A stretch of DNA of 64,000 bases from Euleptes europaea (Eukaryota > Chordata > Lepidosauria > Squamata > Sphaerodactylidae). A model generated the notes under the pieces. It worked only from the letters and a program-made list of their open reading frames with translations. It had not been told where the DNA came from and did not search any database. The DNA is taken from the NCBI RefSeq assembly GCF_029931775.1, contig NC_079324.1, forward strand, positions 61,697,268 to 61,761,267, given 5' to 3'. Shown piece by piece: positions 59,001 through 64,000 of this stretch. Each line of letters begins with the position of its first letter. Within the stretch, counting starts at the first letter, position 1. Made by a program: the position numbers and the translations under genes.

Positions 59001-61564
59001 CAGTGGCAATGCTCAGAAACCTATGGGAGAATGCATCAATTCTACCAGAGCACTCTGTGCATCTTAAGGTGCCATAAGTCTCTGTTTTATATTTCATTTC
59101 AGAGGGTAGCCAACTAGCCATGTTAATCTGTAGTAGAACAGCTAGATTCGAGTCCCATAGCACCTTGGAGACAAACAAGATTTTCAGGGTAGGAGCTTTC
59201 AAGAGTCAGAGCTCCCTTTGTGAGATATCTGTTTTGAGTGTAAAGCAGATGGACCCTGCTTACCCCACTGTAATATGCACACTACAAACAAACATGTGCT
59301 TTTTACCCATGAGTATTTGTTTTCTGCTCTGCAACAGTCAGTTGCCTTTGTCGGAGCACAACTTGCCAGTCGCCATGATGATGTGGAAGAAAAGCAGAAA
59401 TTTGAAGAATTAATGATTGATGCTGAATGGGGCGAACAGCTTGGAAAACTTGGAGTAAGTTTTTTTTTTTTAGTTTAAATTCAGGTTAAATGACAGAAAT
59501 GTAAATGTAGCTATGGAGAATGGTTTGTATAAGGTTTTTCTGGACGGATGGTGTATTAAAAGTTAGTACTTGGTAGAGTTCTGTAAGGATTTATGAAACT
59601 TTCTATTGGGCTACTGGGCCACAATATATGGTGGATCACAGTCCTCACATTTTACTTGTGCCATTAGCTGATAGGAAAAGTTGAGGGCAGCAGGAAAAGA
59701 GGAAGACCCAACAAGAGATGGATTGACTCAATAAAGGAATCCACGGCCCTCAGTTTGCAATACCTGAGCAAGGTTGTCAAAGATAGGACATTTTGGAGGA
59801 CATTGATTCATAGGGTCGAAATGAGTCGGAAGCGACTTGATGGCGCTTAATACACACATTAGCTGATTATGCCAGGTTGCCAAAATCTCGTGGAAATGTT
59901 GACATCATTCATAGAATCATAGTGTTGGAAGGGCCACCAGGGTCATCTAGTCCAGCCCCCTGCACAGTGTCGGAAATTCACAACTACCTCTCCCCCACAC
60001 ACCCCAGTGACCCCTACTCCATGCCCAGAAGATGGTCAAAAAGAAAAACCCCTCTGACATCCCTGGCCAATCTAACCTGGGGGAAAATTGCTTCCTCACC
60101 CCAAAGTGGCGAAGGGCATTGCCCTGGGCATGCAAGAAAGGGCCACGAGAGCCAAACACTGACTCAAACCTTCCTGCCCTCCCTCTCATGATCTGCCTTA
60201 GTTCACAGAATCAGATGGCCATCTAGCCTCCGCTTAAAAACCTCCTGTTCCACTGAGGAACTTCTCTGTTAGAAAGTTCTTTTTAATGTTTAGATGAAAA
60301 CTCATTTGATTTAATTTCAACCCTTTGGTTCTGGTCCGACCTTCTGTGGCAACAGAAAACAATTCAGCACCATCCTCTATATGACAGCCTTTCAAGTACT
60401 TGGAAGATAGTTATCATATCACCTCTCAGTAGTCTCCTGTCCAGCCTAAACATACCCAGCTCCTTCAGCCTTTCCTCATAGGACTTCGATAAGAATGCCA
60501 AGAAGGTATGCTGATAATGATGTCTTAGTAAACCTGAGCACCTGTTTAAACTAGCCCTTTTGTTCGTCTGTAGATCTCTTTCCAGAATGTATTTAGAATG
60601 CCATCTGTAAGGAAGAAAGAGCTTCTGAGAACTTTGGTTGAGAATTCACATGTGAAAACGGATCTCATATTAAAATACTGCAGGTGAGGAGGAACACAAT
60701 ACCATTAAGTTTGCATCGAAAATAATTTTAAAGTTGTATTGAAATGCCTAGCAAGCATGTGCATTTAAAAGCGGAGCAAATAGTTCTCTCTTTGAGCTCA
60801 GATAACATCTTATCAGCGGGTTTTGTCCTTCCTATGCTCAGGGAGAGGTAGGATTTACAAACTTTCACCCTGTCCCTGTGCTAGGACCGCCCTCTGACTT
60901 CCAGTTCTCCTCCTGCCTTAGAGGGAGAAGCAGTGTCAGAGCGAGCTCTTGAGTTAGTCTTTCTGTCTTTTTTCCTTTATTCTCCATTCTTTGTCCCAGT
61001 CTGTATTCTTAACCATTTCCTATCCGTCCTCATTCCCTCCTCCTCGTTCCTTTTGTTCTGTCGTCTTCAGTCCATTCCCCCCCCATTCCCCCCCCCCCCA
61101 GCCTTTCACCCACTGAGGAAAATGGCGGCGACTGGTGAACAGTCTGGGGAAAAACTTTATCTGGGGACGAGGAGCAGGTCACAGTGCTCCTTTCTTCACG
61201 TCAGCAGCACATTTAAACAATTAAAAACATTTAAAAGTGAGCAAATAGTTCCCCACCCTCCTTGAGTAGAGAAGTTTACTGCATCATTGTTTTCTGAATC
61301 AGGGTTTTTGTTAACGTCCTCACCACCTGTTTCTGTGGCTCTCTGATCTTTTAAAGCTCTTTCCACTTGGACAGTGACGCAGCATTGCAGCTTTACGTTG
61401 AGGCACTCCTCCAAAATGCCAGAGCAAGTTGTGTTGAAGGGGAACCTACAAGGGATACTGGGAAGCAACCGCCTGCCTCAATAGTGGCCAGAGCCACAGA
61501 AATCATCCCCTTGCTGGGAAGCACCGACGACTTAGTTTCAAACCTTAATGCCATGTTGTACAAG
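18977..61564 (+). CDS. KNTC1: KNTC1 (Rod), kinetochore-associated protein 1; 43 coding exons, 3' end beyond window
   Basis: The start codon is at 18977 (MWDDIELF), matching the human KNTC1 start MWNDIELL as I remember it. Forty-three exons join in one frame to 1509 codons; human KNTC1 is about 2209 residues, so roughly 700 remain to the right of 64000. KNTC1 is the Rod subunit of the Rod-Zwilch-ZW10 complex, which sits on the kinetochore corona and recruits Spindly-dynein and Mad1-Mad2 for the spindle checkpoint. The N-terminal third is the beta-propeller (GLCQEGRFLVVGERSGNLHL), followed by a long alpha-solenoid. Every junction fits phase. One intron uses a GC donor (25450). I saw no internal stop. 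Exon positions are given in the four block entries that follow. The promoter is shared head to head with RSRC2. Confidence 0.96.
19481..19995 (+). repeat. CR1 LINE 3' fragment in KNTC1 intron 1
   Basis: It starts in the CR1 reverse-transcriptase tail (GGAGACATGATAGAGGTCTA) and ends in the standard CR1 3' end (GATCCAGCATGACCTTTC, TTATGTTCTTA). It is strongly 5' truncated, and its open frames are non-functional. Confidence 0.88.
20864..21015 (+). mobile_element. Palindromic MITE just upstream of KNTC1 exon 3
   Basis: Long terminal inverted repeats begin GGGGCACTTTCACACATGCT at 20864 and end as AGCATGTGTAAAAGCGCCC at 21015. The shared core CTGAATAATGCAC is exact. The 152-bp element has no coding capacity and ends 83 bp before exon 3 (21099). 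I could not find a clear target duplication, so the superfamily is unassigned. Confidence 0.8.
21398..21592 (+). repeat. tRNA-derived SINE
   Basis: A degenerate head (GGATCTGGGAGACCAGGGAG, CAAGTTTGAATTCC) is followed by the body CTAACCTACCTCACAGTGTT and the end CTTTGGGTCCACACTGGGGA. This is the same family as the SINE pair at 1310-1560. Confidence 0.75.
22890..23125 (+). repeat. Bov-B (RTE) LINE 3' end
   Basis: The phrases GGCAGCAGGAAAAGAGGAAG, GAGATGGATTGACT and GGTCGCCATGAGTCAGAAGC are the Bov-B 3' end found across squamates. A CA-rich tail follows. A second copy of the same end lies at 59665-59865. Confidence 0.82.
24013..24410. repeat. GC-rich block in KNTC1 intron 7, unidentified repeat
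   Basis: A 400-bp CG-rich block interrupts AT-rich intron sequence. It has a hairpin GCTGCGCCTGCT (24061-24072) with AGCAGGCGCAGC (24096-24107), and a smaller one at about 24031-24045. The three overlapping minus-strand frames are Arg/Ala-rich and not protein-like. It may be an old inserted element or a stray CpG island; I could not assign it. Confidence 0.45.
24740..25330. other. KNTC1 intron 8, nothing recognised
   Basis: Mixed-composition intron sequence between exon 8 (ends 24624) and exon 9 (25397). The open frames at 24684-25012 show no conserved content and no repeat I know. Confidence 0.4.
26108..26335 (+). repeat. Sauria-type SINE with Bov-B-like tail
   Basis: The head GTGGTGTAGTGGTTAAGAGC and B-box GGGTTCGATTCC are tRNA-like. 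The 3' end (GGGTCGCCATAAGTCAGCTG, then TTGACAAC) resembles the Bov-B 3' end, so this SINE is probably mobilised by Bov-B. A CA-rich tail follows. Confidence 0.88.
26435..26530 (+). repeat. CR1-type 3' end
   Basis: GCATCTGGTTGGCCACTGGG followed by GCAGGACTAGATGAACCTTG is the diverged CR1 terminus. It is short and 5' truncated. Confidence 0.6.
26540..27340. other. KNTC1 intron 10, mixed repeat remnants
   Basis: No gene. A stretch at about 26950-27070 (CATCTCGGGACCCAATGTGG and following) looks like an old LINE or SINE 3' end, but I cannot place it firmly. Confidence 0.35.
27356..27845 (+). repeat. Minisatellite, nine units of about 55 bp
   Basis: Units start near 27356, 27412, 27467, 27522, 27578, 27633, 27690, 27746 and 27800. 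Each reads roughly GCAGGCCCCAGGACATGAAG, then GGCTTTCAAGGTGAGCACCA, then ACCACTTGGAAGTAT. Most units contain AAGGTGAGC, a strong splice-donor string. The unit resembles part of a common reptile LINE end that has been amplified in place. Confidence 0.92.
28409..34977 (+). CDS. KNTC1: KNTC1 exons 11-24 (residues 293-698, propeller end and solenoid start)
   Basis: Exons: 28409-28466, 28744-28842, 29131-29174, 29264-29329, 30218-30293, 30697-30822, 30920-31009, 31163-31228, 31886-31947, 32448-32559, 33227-33370, 33620-33676, 34518-34616, 34861-34977. Landmarks: VFSLPSMHQLYSLEVTNVSS (exon 12), DTIYFFEGIYENK (13), MRCLTEAVPEDR (14), LLHKNKFTEAESFAFHFGL (15), EHVAQAKENLNKIK (16), DNEFVVECCITTPWPTYET (17), ARLTTFYGAFGPKKF (19), LKEGNLFSASYLWKRHQ (20), ELCLWFKDGIVPFINLALP (21), KWLEQQARDLE (22), WPENGLEMAQVFFTS (23), LYRKYNCKLTLCEFEK (24). 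Each has a close human counterpart. Exon 18 (SKRDVTTIASLSNRNSAYL) is the least conserved against the human sequence I remember. Confidence 0.95.
29510..29775 (-). repeat. CR1 LINE 3' end
   Basis: It starts with the reversed CR1 terminus (AAGAACATAAGAAAGGCCCT) and includes GGTGCCTCTAGGAAGCC and CATGAATACCCCTCTCCTCC. It is truncated at 29775 and lies in KNTC1 intron 14. Confidence 0.88.
29969..30182 (+). mobile_element. Short hAT element with perfect 8-bp TSD
   Basis: The ends CAAAGCTTCTTAAACT and AGTTTAAGAAGCCCTG form inverted repeats. The target duplication GTCTAAAG occurs at 29961-29968 and 30183-30190. The body has GTGGGTCGCGACACC, a motif common to hAT families in reptiles. It ends 35 bp before exon 15 (30218). 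Confidence 0.93.
31229..32447. other. KNTC1 introns 18-19, nothing notable
   Basis: AT-rich intron sequence around exon 19. I see no repeat family or conserved element, and the open frame at 31331-31519 is not protein-like. Confidence 0.4.
32637..32825 (+). repeat. Diverged tRNA-derived SINE (Ala-like head family)
   Basis: CACCTACTTGGCAGGCAGAA and GGGTCAGTCC correspond to the head and B-box, and GTAAGGCAGCTTCATATGTT to the 3' end, of the SINE seen more clearly at 40478-40668. Confidence 0.6.
33478..33565 (+). repeat. 5S-Sauria-type SINE fragment
   Basis: GTTGCTAAGCAGGGGTGGAC and CCTTGGATGGGAAG keep the 5S rRNA-like part in plus orientation. It is diverged and truncated. Confidence 0.55.
34080..34500. 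other. GC- and purine-rich stretch in KNTC1 intron 22
   Basis: The stretch between exons 22 and 23 is rich in G, with runs such as GACCTGGAGGGGGGCC. Overlapping frames on both strands are compositional. No element recognised. Confidence 0.35.
35343..35545 (+). repeat. tRNA-derived SINE, diverged
   Basis: The head is GAGTGGTTAAGACTGTCTGA and the body is CGCTGGGTGACCTTGGGCCA followed by GAGAACGATGAATGCTGACT. It belongs to the same broad family as 21398-21592. Confidence 0.7.
35885..36360 (-). repeat. Possible retrocopy or LINE 3' end with poly(A) on minus
   Basis: A run of T at about 35889-35901 begins an AT-rich block with no other feature. Read on minus this would be a sequence ending in poly(A), as in an L1-like 3' end. 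I recognise no coding part, so the assignment is tentative. Confidence 0.3.
36493..45553 (+). CDS. KNTC1: KNTC1 exons 25-36 (residues 699-1212, alpha-solenoid)
   Basis: Exons: 36493-36636, 37716-37814, 38241-38344, 38851-38956, 39427-39561, 39937-40056, 41210-41279, 41373-41440, 41999-42282, 43491-43663, 44158-44255, 45412-45553. Landmarks: FRMLDKVLVAELIPAALEKF (25), FDTAWEAKAIAVLGCMSNTD (26), KLLQEGYRLMEMKTTLLNYG (28), SLEDALKIANVYML (29), LDLLISLPPIEAVEVAERTV (30), ENFDIMISAQDYEDPTLRSQ (33), LLFLACQKLCHVF (34), DPYTEWTFDDFFIEEGAILD (36). Exon 28 has two in-frame donors 9 nt apart (after 38947 and after 38956). The longer form was chosen because GTAAGT is the stronger donor. Confidence 0.94.
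36780..37600. repeat. KNTC1 intron 25 with an L2-like 3' end
   Basis: Positions about 37430-37580 (TTGGTTTTAAATTTTAAATT, then TTGTAAACTGCTTTGGAAAG and AATAAAG) resemble the 3' end of an L2 element. The rest of the intron shows nothing I can name. Confidence 0.4.
37914..38212 (+). repeat. tRNA-derived SINE with CTT-type tail, near complete
   Basis: The head GTGGTGTAGTGGTTAGGAGT, B-box GGGTTTGATTCCCC, body CCAGCTGGTTGACCTTGAGC and CACAGGGTGTCTGTTGTGGG, and end ACCAACTCTTCTTCTTTT make an uninterrupted copy. It is the reference for the copy split at 17465-18120. Confidence 0.9.
38500..38830. other. GC-rich stretch before KNTC1 exon 28
   Basis: A G run at about 38512-38523 is followed by CTG/CCT-rich sequence. 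Both strands have short compositional frames. I do not recognise an element. Confidence 0.35.
39103..39345 (+). repeat. Sauria-type SINE with Bov-B-like tail
   Basis: The head (GTGATGTAGTGGTTAAGAGC), B-box (GGGTTCGATTCCCC) and tail (GGGTCGCCATAAGTCAGCTG, ACTTGATGGCA) match the copy at 26108-26335. It lies in KNTC1 intron 28, about 80 bp before exon 29. Confidence 0.9.
40478..40668 (+). repeat. tRNA-derived SINE with Ala-like head
   Basis: GGGGCTGTGGCTCAAAGATA, GAGCATCTGCTTTGCATGCA and the degenerate B-box GATTCAGTCC are tRNA-like. The 3' part (GTTGACCTTGATGGACCAAG, GTATAAGGCAGCTTCGTGTG) is the family body. Confidence 0.8.
41577..41675 (+). repeat. CR1 LINE 3' end
   Basis: GCACCTGGTTGGTCACTGTG, GACTGCTGGACTTGATGGAC and CAAGGCCTTTCTTATG form the standard CR1 terminus, truncated to about 100 bp. 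Confidence 0.85.
42583..42746 (-). mobile_element. Fragment of a hAT family related to the 18151 element
   Basis: GCAGGGGTGGAAAACATAAG is followed by GAGCTCTTATCCAGCCCACG and, at the far end, GTGACATTTATGTCATATCC and GGCCCTCGTAACAA. These are the reverse complement of parts of 18151-18571 (CATAAATGTCACTTGGTC, GTTACAAGGGCC). Its right terminal repeat is lost. Confidence 0.75.
44572..44884 (+). mobile_element. Short hAT element with 7-of-8 TSD
   Basis: The ends CAGGGGTCCCCAAC and GTTTGAGGACCCCTA form inverted repeats. The flanks are GTGTAAGG (44564-44571) and GTGTAAGA (44885-44892). The element is 313 bp with no transposase frame. It lies in KNTC1 intron 35. Confidence 0.88.
44986..45374 (-). 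repeat. CR1 LINE 3' fragment abutting KNTC1 exon 36
   Basis: It starts with the reversed CR1 terminus (TAAGAAAGGCCCTGCTGGAT) and runs into the encoded tail (CCAAGTTGGCAGCCATCACC, GTGAAGAAATACTTCC). It stops 37 bp before exon 36 (45412), so most of the region upstream of that acceptor is CR1-derived. Confidence 0.9.
45656..50166 (+). mobile_element. DIRS-type tyrosine-recombinase retrotransposon, copy A (broken fossil)
   Basis: Terminal inverted repeats (about 45658-45772 and 50020-50135) flank gag-like, reverse transcriptase/RNase H and tyrosine recombinase regions. The regions lie at roughly 46000-47050, 47150-48200 and 48340-49615. The internal complementary region (about 49645-49750) copies parts of both ends in reverse, the hallmark of DIRS elements. 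The polymerase YLDD motif and the recombinase HSVR motif can be seen. The two terminal repeats differ by about 5 percent, suggesting a moderately old insertion. Reading frames are interrupted in several places, and it looks internally shortened compared with copy B. It lies in sense in KNTC1 intron 36 and makes up nearly all of it. Confidence 0.88.
50194..61564 (+). CDS. KNTC1: KNTC1 exons 37-43 (residues 1213-1509), gene continues to the right
   Basis: Exons: 50194-50250, 56521-56684, 57563-57667, 57922-58050, 59338-59454, 60574-60683, 61357-61564. Landmarks: WKKDPLDCTSLAHRPLIP (37), LRLINTSLGSVVQHV (38), VMALLHK (39), DHSLALGYCSILTKK (40), FVGAQLASRHDD and DAEWGEQLGKLG (41), ELLRTLVENSHVKTDLILKY (42), EIIPLLGSTDDLVSNLNAML (43). 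The last exon ends at GTAAAG after 61564, and the human protein goes on for several hundred residues. The introns around exons 37 and 38 are almost filled by DIRS elements, yet the exons are intact and in phase. Confidence 0.94.
50690..56011 (+). mobile_element. DIRS-type tyrosine-recombinase retrotransposon, copy B (broken fossil)
   Basis: Inverted terminal repeats (about 50692-50822 and 55853-55975) differ by roughly 6 percent. Between them lie a gag-like region (about 51000-52100), a reverse transcriptase/RNase H region (about 52600-54300) and a tyrosine recombinase region (about 54350-55470). An internal complementary region follows at about 55500-55612. The recombinase and terminal sequences are clearly different from copy A (roughly 60 percent protein identity over the aligned start), so this is another DIRS family, not a duplicate. 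Frames are broken in several places. It lies in sense in KNTC1 intron 37. Confidence 0.88.
56012..56520. other. KNTC1 intron 37 remainder before exon 38
   Basis: Unique-looking sequence between the end of DIRS copy B and exon 38 (56521). I see no repeat or coding signal. The minus-strand open frames here are not conserved. Confidence 0.4.
56797..57100. other. KNTC1 intron 38 start, nothing recognised
   Basis: Intron sequence after exon 38. The open frame 56797-57051 has no recognisable content. Confidence 0.4.
57116..57352 (-). repeat. CR1 LINE end with expanded GAATA tail repeat
   Basis: The reversed CR1 terminus begins with a GAATA run (about 57123-57157), an expansion of the normal CR1 tail. 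It continues with GTTGGAAGGGACCACCAGGG and GAAATTCACAACTACCTCC. At 57352 it gives way to a DIRS end piece. Confidence 0.88.
57353..57400 (+). mobile_element. Small DIRS terminal fragment
   Basis: AGAGCAGAAGGAGCCTTCAC and then GGTGAGTAAATCAAGGCTC match the right end of DIRS copy A (50120-50163). It is a fossil piece of about 45 bp. Confidence 0.7.
58170..58575 (-). repeat. CR1 LINE 3' end
   Basis: CATAGAATCATAGAGTTGGA, GCACAATGCAGGAAATTCAC, CAGTGACCCCTACTCCATGC and the ACCTCCAGGGAAGGAGAGCT part form a long CR1 terminus on minus, in KNTC1 intron 40. Confidence 0.9.
59665..59865 (+). repeat. Bov-B (RTE) LINE 3' end
   Basis: GGAAAAGTTGAGGGCAGCAG, GGAAGACCCAACAAGAGATG and GAGTCGGAAGCGACTTGATG match the copy at 22890-23125. 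5' truncated. Confidence 0.85.
59908..60490 (-). repeat. CR1 LINE 3' fragment
   Basis: It runs from the CR1 tail (CATAGAATCATAGTGTTGGA) through the 3' UTR into the encoded C-terminus (TATGACAGCCTTTCAAGTAC, CCAGCCTAAACATACCCAGC). It ends 83 bp before KNTC1 exon 42 (60574). Frames are broken. Confidence 0.9.
60790..61200 (+). mobile_element. DIRS-like 5' leader fragment
   Basis: CTGACTTCCAGTTCTCCTCC, GCCTTAGAGGGAGAAGC and the pyrimidine-rich run that follows resemble the leader just inside the left end of DIRS copy B (about 50790-51000). It appears to be a truncated fossil in KNTC1 intron 42. Confidence 0.55.
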
Positions 61565-61702
61565 GTAAAGCAAAGTAAACGTAACATAAACATTGGTCAA
61601 GAGCAGGGGTGGGGAACCTTTTTTCTGTCTAGGGCCATTTGCATATTTATAACATCGTCCGGGGCCATACCGGCGTAGATCTCCTGGTGGGGGGGGAGAA
61701 GC

Positions 61703-61907
61703 TAGGGTTGCCAGGTCCTCTTCACCACTGGCGGGAGGTTTTGGGGGTGGAGCCTGAGGAGGGTGGGGTTTGGGGAGGAAGACTGCATAGCCATAGAGCC
61801 CAATGGCCTAAGTGGCCATCTTCTCCAGGGGAACTGATCTCTATTGGCTGGAGATCAGTTGTAATAGCAGGAGATCTCCAGCCACCACCTGGTGGTTGGC
61901 AACCCTA
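61703..61907 (+). mobile_element. hAT-like element nested in the composite hAT element
   Basis: The ends TAGGGTTGCCA and TGGCAACCCTA form an 11-bp inverted repeat. The flanks GGAGAAGC (61695-61702) and GGGGAGGC (61908-61915) agree at 6 of 8 bases. It is 205 bp long and matches the copy at 17590-17940. Confidence 0.82.
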
Positions 61908-62036
61908 GGGGAGGCTATGCAGAGAAGGCTTGGAGGGTCCCTCAGCTCCCCCAGGGCTTCCCCCAGGTGGGAGGGCAGCCAGTGGCGGACCCAGGCAACC
62001 GAGGTGCCAGGGGGGCGCAGCTTGCAGCCTATCTGC

Positions 62037-62390
62037 AAGGAAGGAAAGAAGGAAGGGAAGAAGGAAGGAAGGAAATAAAGAAGGAAATAAAGAAGGAAAT
62101 AAAGAAAGAAGGAAGGAAGGAAAGAAGGAATTAAATAAAGAAGGAAATAAAGAAAGAAGGAAGGACAGAAAGAAGCAAGGAAAGAAGGACAGAAAGAAGC
62201 AAGGAAAGAAGGACAGAAAGAAGAAAAGAAGGAAGGAAGTAGGGAAAGAAGGAAAAAGAGAAGGAGAGAAAAAATAGAGAAAGGGGGGAGAAAGAAAGAG
62301 ACAGAAAAAGAGGAGAGAAAGTATAGGAGAGAGAGTGAAAGAAAAAGGAAGAAAAGCGAGAAAAGCCTTCACACATACACACACACACAG
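62037..62390 (+). repeat. Purine-only GGAA/GAAA microsatellite
   Basis: About 350 bases of almost pure A and G in AAGG- and AAAG-type units, with a few C or T interruptions. Open frames across it (Lys/Glu/Gly-rich on plus, Phe/Ser/Leu-rich on minus) are translation of the repeat. Confidence 0.95.
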
Positions 62391-62784
62391 CCGGCTCCAT
62401 GCCACCAGGCTTCAGTCTTCCCTCCTCCCCCCCTCCCCCCCCCACAAAAGTCCTCCACCTGATTGGCTCCCATGCGCATGCTCCGCCGCCAGGAGCGGCC
62501 GGCTTTTTCCTCTTCTTCCCCCCTCCCTCCCCCCTCCTCTCGCCGATTAACAGCTGACAGTCAGCGAGAGGGGGTTTAAAGGGCCCGCAGCGTTCCTGCA
62601 CACTGGGGCTTCAGGGAGAGCTGTGCTGGGCTGTGTTTCTCTGGCAGGGCCCTGAAACTCCCGAGGGCCACCAAAAATGGCCTCGGGGGCTGTAAACGGC
62701 CCGGGGGCCGGGCGTTCCCCATCCCTGGTCAAGAGAGTTGTCAAAGGTCAAGTTCTGTTCATTTGGAAAGAAGTTTTGTGCACC

Positions 62785-64000
62785 TGCTTAAAAATGTCTT
62801 ATCCACGGGATAAGAGGACAAGTCCTCTTATGGATTGAGAGCTGGCTGAAAAATAGGAAGCAGAGAGTAGGAATCAATGGTCAGTTCTCACAATGGCGGG
62901 ATGTGAGCAGTGGGGTGCCTCAGGGATCTGTGTTGGGACCGGAGCTTTTCAACCTGTTCATCAATGACCTGGAGTTGGGGTTAAACAGTGAAGTAGCCAA
63001 GTTTGCAGATGACACCAAATTATTTAGGGTGAAGAGTTCCAGAAGGATCTCTGCATACTGGAAGAATGGGCATTAAAATGGCAAATGAGATTCAATGTGA
63101 GTAAGTGTAAAGTGATGCATATTGGGACAAAAAATCCCAACTTCACATATACACTGATGGGATCTGTGCTGGCAGCAACAGACCAAGAAAGGGATCTTGG
63201 GGTGGTAGTGGATAGCTCAATGAAGATGTCAACCTAGTGTGCGGCTGCTGTAAAAAAGCCAAATTCCATGCTGGCCATAATTAGACGAGGAATAGAGAAT
63301 AAAACTGCTTATATCATACTGCCCTTGTACAAATCTATGGTGAGACCACACTTGGAATACTGTGTACAGTTCTGGTCACCACACCTAAAAAAGGATATTT
63401 CAGAGCTTGAGAAGGCGCAGAAAAGAGCAACCAAAATGATTAGGGGACTAGAGCAACTGTCCTATGGGGAGCGGTTAAGACGCTTAGGGCTGTTTAGCTT
63501 GGAAAGAAGGCGGCTGAGGGGAGACATGATAGAGGTCTATAAAATTATGCATGGTTTGGGGAGAGTGGACAGGGAGAAGTTTTTCTCCCTCTCCCATAAT
63601 ACTAGAACACGGGGTCATCTGCTAAAGCTGGAGGGTGAGAGATTCAAAACAGATGAAGTATTTTTTCACACAACGCATAGTTAAATTGTGGAACTCCCTG
63701 CCCCAGGATGTGGTGATGGCTGCCAGCTTGGAGGGCTTTAAGAGGGGAGTGGACATATTCATGGAGGAGAGGGGTATTCATGGCTGTTAGTTAGAATGGA
63801 TACTAGTCATGCTGCATACCTATTCTCTCTAGTATCAGAGGAGCATGCCTATTATTTTGGGTACGGTGGAACACAGGCAGGATGGTGCTGCTGCACTCGT
63901 CTTGTTAGTGGCTTCCTAGAGGGACCTGGTTGGCCACTGTGTGAACAGACTGCTGGACTTGATGGGCCTTGGTCTGATCCAGCAGGGCCTTTCTTATGTT
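62785..64000 (+). repeat. CR1 LINE, reverse transcriptase 3' half through 3' end
   Basis: It encodes the CR1 reverse-transcriptase core ([29 protein letters not shown]) and the C-terminal tail (YIILPLYKSMVRPHLEYCVQ, LFSLERRRLRGDMIEVYKIM). The 3' end (GACTGCTGGACTTGATGGGC, GCAGGGCCTTTCTTATG) lies at the window edge. The 5' part of the element, including the endonuclease, is missing. It is the longest CR1 copy here, but the frame changes between the core and the tail, so it is not intact. It is in sense in the next KNTC1 intron. Confidence 0.92.

Larger units (their letters stand above)
61604..62727 (+). mobile_element. Composite 1.1 kb hAT element with perfect 8-bp TSD
   Basis: The ends CAGGGGTGGGGAAC and GTTCCCCATCCCTG are inverted repeats with one mismatch. 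The target duplication GTCAAGAG occurs at 61596-61603 and 62728-62735. Inside are a second hAT-like element (61703-61907), a purine microsatellite (62037-62390) and a GC-rich part (62400-62720). No transposase frame is present. It lies 39 bp after KNTC1 exon 43. Confidence 0.93.

Noticed and set aside
61892-62601. Lys/Glu-rich and Phe/Ser-rich open frames of 80-166 codons
   Set aside because: They are translations of the purine microsatellite on either strand.
63268-63684. 138-codon open frame resembling reverse transcriptase
   Set aside because: Not a host gene; it is the C-terminal part of the CR1 ORF2 in a 5'-truncated copy.
1-64000. A wholly new multi-gene system
   Set aside because: All conserved coding sequence belongs to three known vertebrate genes, and the other long frames are transposable elements or composition effects. 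I found nothing that supports a new system.

Overview
The window is animal nuclear DNA, most likely from a squamate reptile. It carries three spliced vertebrate genes in the order and orientation I remember from human 12q24.31: ZCCHC8 (minus), RSRC2 (minus), KNTC1 (plus). The repeats fit a squamate: 5S-derived and tRNA-derived Sauria-type SINEs, Bov-B (RTE) 3' ends, many CR1 ends, L2, short hAT elements and DIRS elements. A gecko-like lineage is possible because of the SINE with a CTT-type tail, but this is only an impression.

Layout. Positions 1-3000 hold the first two coding exons of ZCCHC8 on the minus strand, separated by a 2.3 kb intron with the full signature of a minor-class (U12) AT-AC intron. 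Its promoter (about 2980-3310) has three ZNF143/THAP11-type motifs. The span 3300-5880 is intergenic. RSRC2 occupies about 5875-17100 on the minus strand; I could place all ten coding exons and they join in one frame of 415 codons. A CpG-rich head-to-head promoter lies at about 16480-17420. KNTC1 (Rod, of the kinetochore RZZ complex) runs rightward from its start codon at 18977; 43 coding exons join without a phase conflict into 1509 codons, and roughly the last 700 residues lie beyond the right edge.

KNTC1 introns are loaded with mobile elements. Two different DIRS-type tyrosine-recombinase retrotransposons, both broken fossils in the sense direction, fill neighbouring introns (about 45656-50166 and 50690-56011), and two smaller DIRS pieces lie further on. 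At least four short hAT-type elements have 8-bp target duplications that are perfect or nearly so. One is a 1.1 kb composite element that itself contains another hAT-like element and a long purine tract.

How the genes work together: ZCCHC8 is a nuclear exosome targeting scaffold, RSRC2 is an RS-rich nuclear protein, and KNTC1 acts in the spindle checkpoint. Their neighbourhood is conserved synteny, not an operon. I found no CRISPR array, no bacterial-type defence or toxin system, no true tRNA or rRNA gene, and no convincing unknown gene. The most interesting signals are the U12 intron, a candidate poison exon in RSRC2, several nested or palindromic insertions, and DIRS and CR1 sequence pressed against KNTC1 splice acceptors.
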